Positions 45,001 to 55,853 of a stretch of 64,000 nt of DNA are shown here, piece by piece. Each line of letters begins with the position of its first letter. Within the stretch, counting starts at the first letter, position 1. A program made the position numbers and the translations under genes. The DNA is from Ligustrum vulgare (lineage: Eukaryota; Streptophyta; Magnoliopsida; Lamiales; Oleaceae). The notes under the pieces were generated by a model. That model was not told the origin of the DNA. It ran no database searches and saw nothing but the letters and a program-made list of their open reading frames with translations. The DNA lies in assembly GCA_963555705.1 (NCBI GenBank), contig OY743190.1, positions 33,834,929 to 33,898,928 on the forward strand, written 5' to 3'.

Positions 45001-45522
45001 TTGCAAATGGCCGTGATCCAGGCAATTCTGTCTCGTTACTGCGTGTCAATGTAAGTTGTTGATAAAAGTTCCGAGAAGTTTATAATCTGATCCATTGATA
45101 TCAGAACTTTTCCCACATATTACTGGACTGTTCATATACTGTACTGTGTGCAGAGTGCAAACTCAAGCCAAAGCAATATGCTGATACTACAAGAGAGTTG
45201 TACTGATTCAACAGGCTCCTATGTAATCTATGCTCCAGTTGATATTGTTGCCATGAATGTGGTCTTAAGTGGTGGTGATCCAGACTATGTTGCCCTCTTA
45301 CCATCTGGTTTTGCTATTCTTCCTGATGGACCTACAAATCTTGCCGGAGGGAATAATGCTGAGGTTGGATCCGGTGGATCATTACTAACAGTGGCCTTTC
45401 AGATATTGGTAGACTCAGTTCCAACCGCAAAACTTTCTTTGGGTTCAGTGGCAACTGTTAATAGCCTCATCAAGTGCACCGTCGAAAGGATCAAGGGTGC
45501 TGTGCTGTGCGAAGGTGCATGA
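42097..45522 (+). CDS. PDF2: HD-ZIP class IV homeodomain transcription factor, ATML1/PDF2-like
   Basis: Nuclear transcription factor for epidermal (L1) identity in the Arabidopsis ATML1/PDF2 class. Exons: 42097-42320, 42422-42539, 42644-42832, 43147-43584, 43679-43780, 43885-44085, 44178-44352, 44444-44715, 44955-45050, 45154-45522; all junctions are GT-AG and in phase, giving 727 codons (the Arabidopsis proteins are about 740-760). The homeodomain, residues ~58-116, has the recognition helix [13 protein letters not shown]. The zipper-loop-zipper, ~117-195, has the CPNCGG pair and [21 protein letters not shown] domain ~240-465 ([32 protein letters not shown]). The C-terminal HD-SAD region ends [15 protein letters not shown]. 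The first ATG of the exon is used; a second ATG follows directly and matches the usual start better. No damage seen. ATML1 and PDF2 cannot be separated from sequence alone. Confidence 0.95.
42938..43025 (+). repeat. Dispersed repeat, copy 3 (in coding intron)
   Basis: TCTCAATCATTCATCATTAG followed by TCAAGCCCACAATTTTTTAC, inside the 314-bp intron 42833-43146 of the homeodomain gene. Confidence 0.65.
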
Positions 45523-45676
45523 CCTAAATGTCTGCTTCTTGGTGAGCCTTTCCTTCCAAAAGGATTCTCAGCTTAAACAAATAATCTATTCTCCCTTAAG
45601 CCCTCTTCTGAAAACTCTCTTTAGGTAAATTTTAGAAGTAAATGCCGCACTCCCAAAACAAGAGGAATGCTACATG

Positions 45677-45800
45677 TACTAACAAATTTGTGCAAATGGT
45701 GTACTAATCCTCACATGAGGGGGGCCCGTACAATAAAAAAATGTTGGTGGACCCTCTCCATGTGAGAGTTAGTACACTCATTTGTACAAATTTGTTAGTA
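45677..45800. mobile_element. Short MITE with ~45-bp inverted repeats
   Basis: TACTAACAAATTTGTGCAAA at the left is mirrored by TTTGTACAAATTTGTTAGTA at the right, and the pairing continues through GTGTACTAA and CTCACATG on both sides, leaving a ~30-bp centre. 124 bp in total. No clear target duplication, so the superfamily is not assigned. It lies about 150 bp after the stop codon of the homeodomain gene, possibly within its 3' UTR. Confidence 0.75.
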
Positions 45801-46648
45801 CAAAAGTTTATTCCGCCAAATAAACCGACTTTTGATATTGTAAAAACTGGAAAAAGTAGGGAGACTTGAAAATATTACATTATAAATATACTTCTGGTTA
45901 GTGTTACGCCGTTATGGTAAATATATGATCAACCACAAATGAAGTGTATTCACATTTTCTCACCTAAATCTTGACACTTTCGGAACATATGCTTATTTTA
46001 AAAGTTTTTTCATTCTGACATCATTTTTATGACTGTCATACTCTGCAGTTTAGACTTGAAATGAAGAACAAACAGGAAGGATATGTCTACCGTAGGATGT
46101 GAGAAATGGAATGAAGTCAAGAACGCACCTTGTATAATCCTTGCTGTGTAGTGTTGATCATCTTGGATGAAGAAAGCATCTCGAGTTTCATCACTCTGCA
46201 AGGTTAATATAGGTTCGGGTATTGACTAAACAAAAGACCTTCTTTAGTTTTGTTAAACTCTTTTGTTTAATTTGCTTAGGGTAATTTTTTACTCTTAGGA
46301 GTTTTGTCTTTTGGAAGAGGTTTTGGTTAGCCTCAATCTGGATCTATCTAACAGTGTTTTCCTTTCGAAAAATGAGTTCTTGCTTCAGTTTTCTTAATTT
46401 GGTATTATTCGAACAAAAGCTCCTTCCAACCTCAACTGGTTCGACGTTTTAAACAGTTCCGATACCGATCGATTTTATTGCAGAAGGCTGAAAGTGAAAC
46501 TGATTCACAATGAAATATGAAGCAGTTCAAAAGAAACTACTGATGAGCGATTCACGAAAAACATCCACGGAAGCATCTAATTATTAAAACTAAAAACAAA
46601 TAATCGATCTTCCTAAGCCATGATATATATAGAGGTATGAAAAAGATC

Positions 46649-46741
46649 TAGTGCCAACCGCTGACATCATTATGGTGCTAACGGCAGGTACATGTGCTGT
46701 GGCCGTGTCTATCGTTGGCACCATAAGGTTGGTATCGGATC
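46649..46741. other. Imperfect long hairpin
   Basis: The arm with CTAGTGCCAACC, a ~10-base bulge, then TTATGGTGCTAACG pairs with CGTTGGCACCATAAGGTTGGTA. Loop about 28 bases. Could be a MITE remnant or a young small-RNA hairpin; the sequence alone does not decide. Confidence 0.45.
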
Positions 46742-47141
46742 AAAACTGTATAGAGGTATACGTCATTTCTTGAGATATTTTGGCTACAGGCTGCAACCAA
46801 AATCAGAAATAGATGAGGTTTCCATGGAGTTTCCACTAAGAACTGATGCCAAATTAAAACTCTGGAAATTGTTTTTCAGATTTATGCCATTTCCATATAT
46901 CTCCCAGAAAGAGTATCAACGAGGGATAAATTAGAAGCCAATACGTAAACCACAAAGAATTCAGTGGCAGTGAGGGATATCGCAACTTGTACTATGTAAT
47001 ACTTTTTTTCTTGAATTACATCATGATCAGGTCACGCTGCCAACCAAAACTTAATGCAAAAAGGAAAATGAGTAGTTGAAACATTAAATAATCTGCTGAA
47101 AATGGCGGATGCAATTTGCCAATTCTGGCCTGTTAAAATTG

Positions 47142-48006
47142 GGGTTAATAGCACAAAACGTTCCTACATTTGACATTTATTGTGCAAAACATCTCAACGT
47201 TGTGATTTTTGACACCGAACGTCTCAACCTTTACATTTTCTTGTTGGAGACGTCCTTTTCGTTATATTTAACCATATTTCAACGTTAAATGAGGAGCATT
47301 TTCGTTATAATCTCAAATCTCTTTTTGAAAATTGGAGAAAGAAATTGTGTGTTGTTCAAAAAGTGATTTGAGATTATAATATGGCTCAAACAAGGGCTAA
47401 ACATACCAATTTTTAACCAAATATTTTACCTTAAAAAATAAAATAAAAAAGTCAAATAAATCCAATTTATAAATTTCCCTGATCGTCGAACACACACTAA
47501 AATTAAAATTTCACTATTTCAATAAAATTTACAGAAATCAATTTACGTTAATCAATGATACCCTAACAAAATAAGTATTTATAATACAACAGTCAAAACG
47601 AAAATTCGGAGTTGTAAATCAAAAGTTATACACGTTTGAAGACAATGACTTTTAAATCAAATACGGAATGACAAAATTGAAAGAAAAGTAAAATTTGGGA
47701 ACTAATCTGCAAGAAAATCTAAAGGTAGGGACGTTATTCGCCAAAAAAAAATGAACATAGAGACGTTTTTCCACAATGAGTGTCAAACGTAGGGACGTTT
47801 AGTGTCAATTACCCTTCAGAAATGAATTTAAAATGGAATTGGACAAAAATGCCCCTCATTTAACGTTGAAATAGAGTTAAATATAACGAAAATGATGTCT
47901 CCAACAAGAAAATGTAAAGGTTGGGATGTGCAGCGTCAAAAATCACAACGTTGGGATGTTTTGCACAATACATGTCAAAGGTAGGGACGTTTTGTACTAT
48001 TAACCC
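47142..48006. mobile_element. Non-autonomous Mutator-like element (long TIR)
   Basis: 865 bp with terminal inverted repeats of about 165 bp beginning GGGTTAATAGCACAAAACGT and ending in its complement, flanked by a perfect 10-bp target duplication GTTAAAATTG (47132-47141 and 48007-48016). Long TIRs with 9-11 bp duplications are the mark of Mutator-like elements. The centre (about 47310-47840) has no ORF. Confidence 0.9.
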
Positions 48007-48095
48007 GTTAAAATTGTAACCTCGAAGATATGCTCATATGAAGCATGTGTTTGGCCCCTATTTTTTGAAAAAAAAATTGTAGTTGTACATAGTAT

Positions 48096-48188
48096 TTTTT
48101 AGAGAATGTATTGTTAAAAAATGTTCGAAAAGTAAAAAATGGTAATCTTGACTAAAATGGATGGTTGAGATTGACTAATGAATACATT
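48096..48188 (-). repeat. Dispersed repeat, copy 4 (inverted)
   Basis: On the minus strand TCTCAACCATCCATTTTAGT followed by CAAGATTACC; same family as copies at 36393, 41638 and 42938. The surrounding 48017-48476 is otherwise plain AT-rich spacer. Confidence 0.68.
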
Positions 48189-48476
48189 TTGTAGTCAAAA
48201 ATGGGGGCCAACGGTCGAAAACTCAAAAGTTTGCTTAAACATAGAGAAACAACAACAGATTAGCTGAAAATCGTATATATATCTTAACATATAACCAGCT
48301 AACAAACATTTTTACCCTATGATTAGTACTCATTTAACAAGAATTGAGCCGAACTCTCATGCAAATTCAACTAAATGAATTTAATTGACTTTTATTGATA
48401 TGTTATATGTTATGTTTGTCCTCAAAACTACTTGTAAATGCAATAGAGATTCATTAACACGACCTTGATCGTCTTA

Positions 48477-49313
48477 CACTAGTACAGAAATCACCAAAAA
48501 AATGAGAAATATATGTCGGTCGCCTATAAAAGGACGGTGACATTTTTGTAAATATAATCGAAGAATGGGCGTCCGTTATATTATTACAACCGACGCCTGA
48601 AATTTACTTTAGGCGTCGGTTGTAATATTAGAACCGACGCCTAAAATCAAAAAAAATAATACTAATAATAAAGACTTTAGGCGTCGGTTGTAATATTTTA
48701 CAACCGACGCCTAAAATCAAAAAAAAAAAAAAAAGACTTTAGGCTTCGATTATTGTAATATACAACTGACGCCTGAAATCAAAAAAAAAAAAACAAAGAC
48801 TTTAGGCGTCAGTTATAATATTACAACCGATGCCTAAAGTAAAAAAAGACTTTAGGCGTCGGTTGTAATATTACAACCGACGCCCATTCTTCGGTTTTTC
48901 ACGTCAGTTCTGTTCTTGAAGAACCGATGCGTATTCCTTTATTTACTTATCCGCAAAACGCGTAGAGCGTCTCTATTTTTTTCACTACTCGATCTCTTCC
49001 CGCCTCTTTCTTTATTTTTCTCTCACTCGAACCACCGCACTATACTTATGCTGCCGCCGCCACCACCACCACTACCATTCCTCCATTTCCCGGCAACGTT
49101 CATCACCACATTTCTCCCCTCGCTCTTTATCTCTTCCTCTCCCCGAACCACCGGACTAGCACCTCCGCCACCGCCGCACGCCTCCACCATCTCGTAAGAG
49201 ACCCACCTCCCTCTTTATATACATGTGTTTTTATCTATATGTATGTATATAATGTATGTAAATATATGTAATAATATTTATGCATGTATAATGTAGTATA
49301 ATGTATGTAAATA

Positions 49314-49379
<66 letters not shown>

Positions 49380-49814
49380 GTATTTATATTATAGATGTGT
49401 TTGTATATATGTATGAGTGTTTCAACTAGTTATTAATTTAATTTTGTATTGTTGATTTTTAGTTATTAAATGGATAAATTACAATATTTGAATTATTGAA
49501 TTTCTATTACAGCGGAATGGATGAAAGAAATGTAGTGCTTCCCCCGCAAAAGGAAAAAAAAAAAAAAAAAAAAAGACTTTAGTTACAACCGACGCCTTTT
49601 TTTTTTTTTTTTTTTGACTTTAGGCGTCTGTTGTAACATTACAACCGACGCCTAAAGTCAATTACAACCGACGCCTAAAGTCGACTTTAGGCGTCGATTT
49701 TTACAACCGACGCGTAAAATCAAGACTTTACGCGCATGCATCATATACATAGTCTCTACAACCGACGCGTATTGCCTATTACAACCGACACAAATTAGTC
49801 ATTCTGTACTAGTG
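48477..49814. mobile_element. Mini-CACTA copy 2
   Basis: 1338 bp, termini CACTAGTACAGAAA and TTCTGTACTAGTG, 3-bp duplication TTA (48474-48476, 49815-49817). Subterminal GGCGTCGGTTGTAATATT palindromes and the interior exon-intron cassette match copy 1, with moderate divergence. Confidence 0.88.
48946..49512 (+). other. Exon-intron cassette of mini-CACTA copy 2
   Basis: Corresponds to 26794-27372 in copy 1: the same Ser/Phe/Leu-rich opening (SLFFSLLDLFPPLSLFFSH), proline run and second Pro-rich block, donor CTCGTAAGAG at 49194, AT-rich intron with (AT)n at 49319-49377, acceptor CTATTACAG at 49512. The initiating ATG of copy 1 is not kept at the same place, which argues against a maintained protein. 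Confidence 0.45.
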
Positions 49815-49817
49815 TTA

Positions 49818-51661
49818 GTAGATTTTTCTGATCAATACGATCAATCCTAATTAATTCTAATGGACACTAATCATGACATGTCAATGATGGATGTTGGTAG
49901 TTAGATCCTCTAATAGACTTGTCTGATACGACCAATTCCGACGTGTCGATAATTAATGTTGGTAGCTAGATACATAAACGATGTGATTTAAATATTAGGT
50001 ATATCGAATCATATCACATTGAAATACTCATAGTCGACATCTAACTATCTAGGACCCATTATAACAGTGGTGTTATATTTTGGCTCCACTATAATTATTT
50101 GAACGAATAATGTCATATATTGCATCCCTGAAGAGGTTTCCTGATGTACAGACATAGAAATTCATGAGTTTTTGAGATCAGTGAAGCCATTGAAGACAAT
50201 GGAGCACTTTGGAAGACCTCTCCAGCAAGTAGGATTCGTGTTGGAATAATGAAATAAATACATATTAAATGTGATGGATGGTACAATTTCATATCAAAAG
50301 GGACATAAACTAGCAATTTTATGAGAAAGAGATCAGTTAGTTATTACAAAGTAAATTGATGGAAATGAAGGGTAAAATATTTATTATGCATACTGTATCA
50401 GGTAGATGGAAGAAAAATAACATTTGCACTGAGAGAGAGAATGGAAACAAAGATATAAACTTATTCCCCAGCATTCCAATCTTTTGTTCCTTTCCTCTAT
50501 ACTCATCCAAAATATTGGAGTTAGAAATTCTTTTAATTTCTCCTCTATTTCCCCTTTTCCCTCCCTATTATCCTTTTTTTTTTTAATTATTATTAAAGAA
50601 CTGTTTTACTCATAGTTAACTCCTCGATCGGTTTATTGTATTTCCTTTTCCAGATTAAATTGTGAAACCCAAACTTTCATTTTAACCAGTAATGAAGTGT
50701 CTTCATCTACAAAGAGAGAAGGGTTCTAGTAATTAAATCCTTATATCTTCTTTGATTTTGCAGCATTCTTCTTATTCCATCAAAATAATTGTGTTCGGAA
50801 ATCAATTAGCGTATGTTTGTTTTTCTATAAATCGAGTTTTTGCATTTTGCTACAAAATTATATATATTAAAATATTCTATCAAACTCAAGGACCAAGACA
50901 TGCCATAATTGTAGAGAAGAAGCTGTTCAAAATTCATTTGAGGGCAAACTCGAAAAGTGCATAAGCTAATTAGGACCTTTTTCACGGTAGGACCCACAGC
51001 CAAATCTATATATATATATAAACAAATTCTTTACAAAAAATAACACACACACACACTTTCCCTTCAAAACATACTTCCTAAATTTGGAAAGATTTTGGCA
51101 AAAACACAAGAAATAAAAAATAATTGTATTTTGAAAAGTGTAATGATTGCAAATTTGAGCACTACATGCATTCGTTCCCAAATTAAAAAAAATCATTTTG
51201 AGCACTGTTAAATTATATAAAAAATAATGGTAGTTAAAAGTTTTTGTTTAAAAACAAAGAATGTGATGTTTTCGAGGTAAAAATTAGTGATTGAAAAGTG
51301 GAGAGAAAAAATATGTGTGATTAAAAAGTAATTTAAAAGCGTGTTGCTTAAAAATATTTTGTCAAACAGAGATGCTTCGTTCTAATTCTAAAAAAGGACA
51401 ATTCAAATATATTTTTTTAACAAATTTGTTTTTACTTAATAGGATGATTGATTTTAATATAACTATTAATCTTATTATATATCATAACTTCATTTTATTT
51501 TTGTGAAAAATGTGAAAAAATTACATCAAAAGCATAATAAGTCTAATTTAAAAAATAAATAGATAATTCTCTATTATTATAAAAAAGTATCCAAGATCCG
51601 TAATTTAGAAATTTTGTTAAATTAATTAAAAAAAAAATTATTAAAAAATATTATGCTTAAT
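49818..51661. other. AT-rich spacer without recognisable gene
   Basis: A short duplication with GATGTTGGTAGTTAGAT and AATGTTGGTAGCTAGAT near 49889 and 49951. A repeat-family segment at 51220-51370 (AGGTAAAAATTAGTGATTG, ATATGTGTGATTAAAAAGT) is similar to 37300-37370. No gene. Confidence 0.5.
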
Positions 51662-51666
51662 CATAG

Positions 51667-52543
51667 TGACGCGATCCCAGTCGGGAAATCTCGTCGAAAA
51701 CGCTGAATAACGAAAAATCTAAAAACCCTAGGAAAGATCTAAATCAGATCTGACAAGAAATTAACAAGAACACGAATAAATAGACAGAAATTAAAATAAG
51801 ATTGACGATAGGACCTGAACCCAACAATCACGACGCAAGAATTGACGATGCGGATTGAAGAACCGAGGTTTTCGAAACGCCACAAGGGATGTCAAACTCC
51901 TTGATAAGTTTCTGATTGGAACGCTACAAACATTCACGAAATATTTGATAAGTTCTAGGAATTGTTCTTCAAGAACAAGAAAAAGGAATCATCCTTTTCG
52001 AGAGAGAAAATTCTCACATTCATTCAATAATTCAAAGTTGTTCTTTACAATGATGAAAAAAAATATAAATAAGCAAGAAAACCTAAACTAGGGTTTGCCG
52101 CTAATTGGGCCCAAAACATAAAGGTAATTAATAAACAAAACGGAATTAAATTAACAAAACGCGTGATTCCGGGAAATCAGATTTACGGCCGTGAGAACTG
52201 ATTTACGGCCGTAAATGTCCTTCTGCATAAGTCTTACGGCCGTGATCATTATCATTACGGCCGTAACTATAAAATTCTGCAATTCCTTATTCAAACCCGA
52301 GGCGGAGTCACGGCCGTGAGGATTTGAGTTTTACGGCCGTGAACTTGAGTTTTACGGCCGTGAAGTTTCTTCTTACAGCAGTAAGTATCTTTCTGCACAA
52401 TTTCTTGATTATTTGTCTCGGCTTGATCCTTTCGCCTTCTCGGCTCGACTCCAGCATGAAACTTGTGCTGTTTCCCGCGTAGATCACTGTCGCATTGCCG
52501 ATAGGTCGACTTCTCATTTGGTCTCCTACTTCGGATCACATCA
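51667..52543 (-). repeat. 3' LTR of gag-protease element
   Basis: 877 bp, near-identical to 54993-55848; one additional palindrome unit near 52327-52365 explains most of the length difference. Carries about eight TTACGGCCGT-type palindromes at 52180-52385. Confidence 0.92.
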
Positions 52544-52838
52544 TCCCCCCTTTCTTGGAAAGGATTCGACCTCGAATCCGTATATGGCCTCTCCTTTACG
52601 TGTCTCTTGCTTTCGTTGGCTCGAGAGACCTGTTCCTGTTTTGTTCTATGCATCATACTTCGGGGTTGTCCTGTCCGGCAATTAATTTTCCTTTTGGCCT
52701 TAGCTTTGTAATTTGATTGTAGTACCTGCAAAACAGAATTAGCCAAACTAGGGAGGGATGTGTTAGCGAATGCAAATAAGCTCATTTTTGTGGTGGACTC
52801 TCTTTTCTTTTTCTTTGTACTCTCAAGCTCACTTTTTT

Positions 52839-54722
52839 CTAAGGTCGTGGCCTCAACTCTCTTGTTTTCAACTTTCTCAACTCTCTTGTTTTCAACTTCA
52901 CACCCTCTCCTTTTTCTGAAGTCGTGGCTTCAACGCTCTTATTTTTTTCCTCAAACTCGCTTTTTATTTTCAATTGATCCTCTTTAGGCGTTAGCGGAGC
53001 AAGAGTGATCCTTTTCCCTCCCTTCACGAAAGAATATTGATTTTTGAACCCATCATGCACCACTCTCCTATCATGTTGCCATGGTCTTCCCAATAAAATA
53101 TGCCCAACATTCATAGGGACCACATCACACACCACCTCATCTCTATAACCCCCAATGGTGAATTTAATATTAACCTGCTTGTTCACCTTAAGTTCTCCCG
53201 ACTCGGTTAACCACTGTAATTTATAGGGGTTGGGGTGTTTCACCTTAGGCAATCCCAACTTCTCCACCAATAATGTACTAACCACATTAGTACAACTTCC
53301 CCCGTCAATTACCATTCCACAAACCTTTTTCCCTACCAAACACCTAGTGTGGAAAAGATTATCCTTCTGTTCATCAATCTCAACCATCTTAGTTCGAGAA
53401 CTTAGGACACGTCTATTCACAAGGGACCCTTTTACCGCATAAGTTAACCCCTCTTCATCGCTACTACTAGCCCCAATATCCACTAACTTATGCATTCCCT
53501 TAAATTCATCCTCAGAACTAATTTCACCATTATCACGCAAAAGCATTACTTTTTTATTTGGACACTGTGATGCTATATGGCCCGACCCCAAACACTTAAA
53601 GCACTTAATATTTCTATCCCTAGTAGGTTGAGAATTAGAAATATTTTTACCTTTAGTTGGAAGTTCCTCCTTTCCCTTCGGGACGTGCTCATCATTGTGA
53701 TCCTTCCTCGGTTGTGATGTAGGATAGGTTCCTGGTGATTGTTTAGATGTCCCCTTCCGCCTTACTTGCCTTTCTACCTTCATTGCCATGTGAACCATGT
53801 CTTCCAGTTCCACATAATGTTGTAACTCAACAATGTTCGCAATATCCCTGTTCAGCCCACTCAAAAATCGAGCCATTGTAGCTTCCCGATTCTCCACCAC
53901 GTTGGCCCTAATCATGGCTACCTCCATGTCTCTATGATATTCCTCTACACTCCTAGAACCCTGCTTGAGCCCCTGCAACCTTTGATAAATATCCCTATGA
54001 TAGTAGCTTGGGACAAACCTCTTCCTCATGATGGTTTTCATCTCACGCCATGTATCCACCGGCTCTTCACCATTTCTCCTCCGATCCTTCACCAACTGAT
54101 CCCACCAATTAATGGCATAATCGGTGAACTCAACAATCGCTAGTTTCACCTTCTTTTCTTCAGAATAATTGTGGCAATCAAACATCAATTCTACCTTCTT
54201 CTCCCAATCTAGGTAAGCCTCCGGATCACTCCTCCCATGAAAAGGTGGAATAGACATTTTTATTTTACCTGGATTATCATCTATCTCATCCCGATCACCA
54301 CGATCTCTTCTATTATTTGCCCTTTCATTCCTATCTCCTCTACCCCTTCTCCTCCTTACACTATCCACAGATGATTGGATACTACTTCCTTCACTCGCAA
54401 ACTCTTCATCATCAAACCCATATCCAACCCTTTGATTATGTCTCCCCCTATGATCCCTCCGGTCTTCCCTCCTAACCCTAGGACCCGCACGAGTTTGTTC
54501 CCTACGCAACTTGTTAATAGTTTCCTCCTGCTTATCCATCCTAGTCATCAACTTCTCAAACTGCTCATGTATCGTCTCCATCACACCTACATCATTTTTA
54601 TTCACTCTATTCATACCTTCCGGTCGTTTGTTGTGGCTCGTTGATAGAGTTGCTGGCTCCCTTTTGTAAATTCCCTGGTTGTCTCCAACTGATGAAGATG
54701 ATGAATCCCGTCTGCTAGACAT
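52839..54722 (-). CDS. Gag-protease polyprotein of non-autonomous LTR element
   Basis: 627 codons, uninterrupted. Arg/Asp-rich N-terminus; retrotransposon gag domain ~157-317 (PPFHGRSDPEAYLDWEKKVE; DYAINWWDQLVKDRR; YYHRDIYQRLQGLKQG); zinc knuckle CFKCLGSGHIASQC at ~374-388; aspartic protease with MVIDGGSCTNVVS at ~466-478 and HILLGRPWQHDRR near 540. The active site reads D-G-G rather than D-S/T-G. The ORF then ends in a Glu/Lys-rich tail with the short direct repeat KLKTRELR. In complete relatives RT follows here, so the pol part was deleted and the tail replaces it. The product could form particles and package RNA but cannot reverse transcribe on its own. Confidence 0.9.
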   Translation of the reverse strand: MSSRRDSSSSSVGDNQGIYKREPATLSTSHNKRPEGMNRVNKNDVGVMETIHEQFEKLMTRMDKQEETINKLRREQTRAGPRVRREDRRDHRGRHNQRVGYGFDDEEFASEGSSIQSSVDSVRRRRGRGDRNERANNRRDRGDRDEIDDNPGKIKMSIPPFHGRSDPEAYLDWEKKVELMFDCHNYSEEKKVKLAIVEFTDYAINWWDQLVKDRRRNGEEPVDTWREMKTIMRKRFVPSYYHRDIYQRLQGLKQGSRSVEEYHRDMEVAMIRANVVENREATMARFLSGLNRDIANIVELQHYVELEDMVHMAMKVERQVRRKGTSKQSPGTYPTSQPRKDHNDEHVPKGKEELPTKGKNISNSQPTRDRNIKCFKCLGSGHIASQCPNKKVMLLRDNGEISSEDEFKGMHKLVDIGASSSDEEGLTYAVKGSLVNRRVLSSRTKMVEIDEQKDNLFHTRCLVGKKVCGMVIDGGSCTNVVSTLLVEKLGLPKVKHPNPYKLQWLTESGELKVNKQVNIKFTIGGYRDEVVCDVVPMNVGHILLGRPWQHDRRVVHDGFKNQYSFVKGGKRITLAPLTPKEDQLKIKSEFEEKNKSVEATTSEKGEGVKLKTRELRKLKTRELRPRP

Positions 54723-54975
54723 TATTAGTCCTCACAGAAACAAATTCGGAATATTTAGGAAAATAATGGAATTTTTTTTTTCTAAACTGTTAGACAATCT
54801 GACTACGAATATGGCGAAAAAAACGGAATTGGATTTGGACGATAAACGAACAAGAAAAACACTTTTGAATTTTTGGGACTGACTCTTATGGATCAAACTG
54901 GAAAAATTTATGACTGACACGAAGAACGCGGAGAACACGAAAAAAATCAAGAAACGCAAGAATCTGAAATAGATC

Positions 54976-54990
54976 CAAGCTCTGATACCA
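54976..54990 (-). other. Primer-binding site, initiator-Met tRNA type
   Basis: Minus-strand TGGTATCAGAGCTTG, two bases inside the 5' LTR (54993). Confidence 0.88.
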
Positions 54991-54992
54991 GA

Positions 54993-55848
54993 TGACGCGA
55001 TCCCAGTCGGGGAATCTCGTCGAAAACGTGGAATAACGAAAAATCTAAAAACCCTAGGAAAGATCTAAATCAGATCTGACAAGAAATTAACAAGAACACA
55101 AATAAATAGACGGAAATTAAAATAAGATTGACGATAGGACCTGGACCCAACAATCACGACGCAAGAATTGACGATGCGGATTGAAGAACCGAGGTTTTCG
55201 AAACGCCACAAGGGATGTCAAACTCCTTGATAAGTTTCTGATTGGAACGCCACAAACATTCACGAAATATTTGATAAGTTCTAGGAATTGTTCTTCAAGA
55301 ACAAGAAAAAGGAATCCTCCTTTTCGAGAGAGAAAATTCTCACATTCATTCAATAATTCAAAGTTGTTCTTTACAATGATGAAAAGAAATATAAATAAGC
55401 AAGAAAACCTAAACTAGGGTTTGCCGCTAATTGGGCCCAAAACATAAAGGTAATTAATAAACAAAACGGAATTAAATTAACAAAACGCGTGATTCCGGGA
55501 AATCAGATTTACGGCCGTGAGAACTGATTTACGGCCGTAAATTTCCTTCTGCATAAGTCTTACGGCCGTGACCATTATCATTACGGCCGTAACTATAAAA
55601 TTCTGCAATTCCTTATTCAAACCCGAGGGGGAGTCACGGCCGTGAGGATTTGAGTTTTACGGCCGTGAAGTTTCTTCTTACGGCCGTAAGTATCTTTCTG
55701 CACAATTTCTTGAGTATTTGTCTCGGCTTGATCCTTTCGCCTTCTCGGCTCGACTCCAGCATGAAACTTGTGCCGTTTCCCGCGTAGATCACTGTCGCAT
55801 TGCCGATAGGTCGACTTCTCCTTTGGTCTCCTACTTCGGATCACATCA
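54993..55848 (-). repeat. 5' LTR of gag-protease element
   Basis: 856 bp, + strand TGACGCGATCCCAG ... GGATCACATCA; pairs with 51667-52543. Carries seven or so TTACGGCCGT-type palindromes at 55508-55690. Confidence 0.92.
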
Positions 55849-55853
55849 CATAG

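Larger units (their letters stand above)
45523..47131. other. 3' flank of the homeodomain gene
   Basis: Contains the 3' UTR (extent unknown; AATAAA-like motifs at about 45731 and 45822), a short MITE and a hairpin listed separately. Frames such as the one at 46692-46934 look like chance. Nothing else recognised. Confidence 0.5.
51667..55848 (-). mobile_element. LTR retrotransposon encoding only gag-protease (Ty3/gypsy-type), non-autonomous
   Basis: Perfect target duplication CATAG (51662-51666, 55849-55853). LTRs 51667-52543 and 54993-55848. On the minus strand: primer site TGGTATCAGAGCTTGG (54976-54990), one long ORF, then polypurine tract AAGAAAGGGGGGA (52544-52556). RT, RNase H and integrase are absent. 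LTR ends (TGATGTGATCC ... GATCGCGTCA) and the TTACGGCCGTAA array relate it to the element at 3835-10103. The long intact ORF and very similar LTRs suggest fairly recent insertion. Confidence 0.93.

Noticed and set aside
46692..46934. 80-codon + strand frame downstream of the homeodomain gene
   Set aside because: Overlaps the imperfect hairpin, no recognisable domain, no splice context.
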